Shown piece by piece: positions 61,514-61,651 of a stretch of 61,651 bases of DNA (the stretch's first letter is position 1; each line of letters begins with the position of its first letter). The translations under genes were made by a program, and so were the position numbers. Origin of the DNA: Clostridia bacterium (lineage in GTDB: Bacteria > Bacillota > Clostridia > Christensenellales > CAG-138); NCBI GenBank assembly GCA_017538255.1, contig JAFYJD010000003.1, forward strand, positions 1-61,651, in the 5' to 3' direction. The notes under the pieces were generated by a model that was given only the letters and a program-made list of their open reading frames with translations, was not told the origin of the DNA and did no database searches.

Positions 61514-61651
61514 ATGCTATTCACAGAAAACCCAAAGCTAAGATCTTTGGAGCGGCTCATGACGAGCATTCCGAATGTCATGCCGCGAGCAAGCGGCGTT
61601 TTGGTCATGCACCGCTTTGAGCCGCCGCCGGAGCCCTGCCCCAAACGATAC
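61514..61651 (+). CDS. start of an unrecognised gene, cut by the window end
   Basis: The first 46 codons of an open frame that runs off the right edge. AAAGGAG lies about ten bases before the ATG. The peptide begins MLFTENPKLRSLERLM and contains a Pro-rich stretch (HRFEPPPEPCPKR). The ENPKLRSLERLM start resembles small proteins I associate with clostridial mobile elements, but this is a weak recollection, not a match. Its position just beyond a tRNA array is compatible with an integrated element. Confidence 0.55.
   Translation, partial: MLFTENPKLRSLERLMTSIPNVMPRASGVLVMHRFEPPPEPCPKRY

Noticed and set aside
1..61651. CRISPR array, rRNA operon, insertion-sequence transposase or prophage gene set
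   Set aside because: No regularly spaced direct repeats, no rRNA-like stretches and no transposase, integrase or phage structural motifs were seen anywhere in the window.

Overview
The window looks like the chromosome of an anaerobic member of the Bacillota, class Clostridia, probably a gut or gut-like lineage. The direct signs are a moderately high GC content, strong AGGAGG-type ribosome sites, and lipoprotein signals in a genome whose cell-wall genes are of Gram-positive type. A T-box sits in front of metG, a CIRCE operator in front of htpG, and the def-fmt-rsmB-rlmN-stp-prkC-rsgA-rpe operon is typical of Firmicutes. MurE carries a DNPR motif, so the peptidoglycan is probably of the meso-diaminopimelate type. 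The taxonomic placement is inference, because no rRNA gene is present.

Layout. Positions 1-2.4 kb hold the end of one possible gene and the minus-strand sua5-rpiB-upp operon. Positions 2.6-7.7 kb hold a four-gene plus-strand operon: a sigma-70 family factor, a one-helix membrane protein that may be its regulator, a large peptide-type solute-binding lipoprotein, and a lipoprotein serpin. A free-standing aconitase-family hydratase follows. Positions 10.2-14.9 kb are a coenzyme A locus: CoaX and a PanT-like ECF transporter on minus, CoaBC on plus. Positions 14.9-24.5 kb hold an OB-fold protein, an M19 dipeptidase, HtpG, an RlmI-like methyltransferase, T-box-controlled MetG, a membrane protein and a hydrolase. 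Positions 24.5-37.4 kb are the division and cell-wall (dcw) cluster on minus: mraZ, rsmH, ftsL, a PASTA transpeptidase, murE, mraY, a 30-codon ORF inside an inverted repeat, murD, ftsW, ftsQ and ftsZ. The genes murF, murG, murC and murB are absent from it. Divergent from mraZ are maf and a degenerate MreB-like gene, then the def-to-rpe translation and signalling operon with two GNATs and a Nudix protein (39-48.6 kb). Positions 48.7-60.3 kb hold a type IIA topoisomerase A subunit, a hydrolase, a phosphate-type binding lipoprotein, a recent tandem duplication of another lipoprotein, two small unknown genes, nth, obgE and a nucleotidyltransferase-like protein. Positions 60.4-61.3 kb are an array of eight tRNA genes, broken by a hairpin-rich insert that repeats the 3' end of tRNA-Tyr. 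The window ends in the first 46 codons of an unrecognised gene.

How the parts work together. The dcw cluster supplies septal peptidoglycan synthesis and is probably autoregulated by MraZ through four boxes at its own promoter. The Stp/PrkC pair and the PASTA-bearing transpeptidase link wall status to Ser/Thr phosphorylation. The most unusual items are the sigma-serpin operon, the MreB-like protein with altered nucleotide-site motifs, the inverted-repeat-bounded small ORF between mraY and murD, and the tRNA-Tyr-associated repeat.
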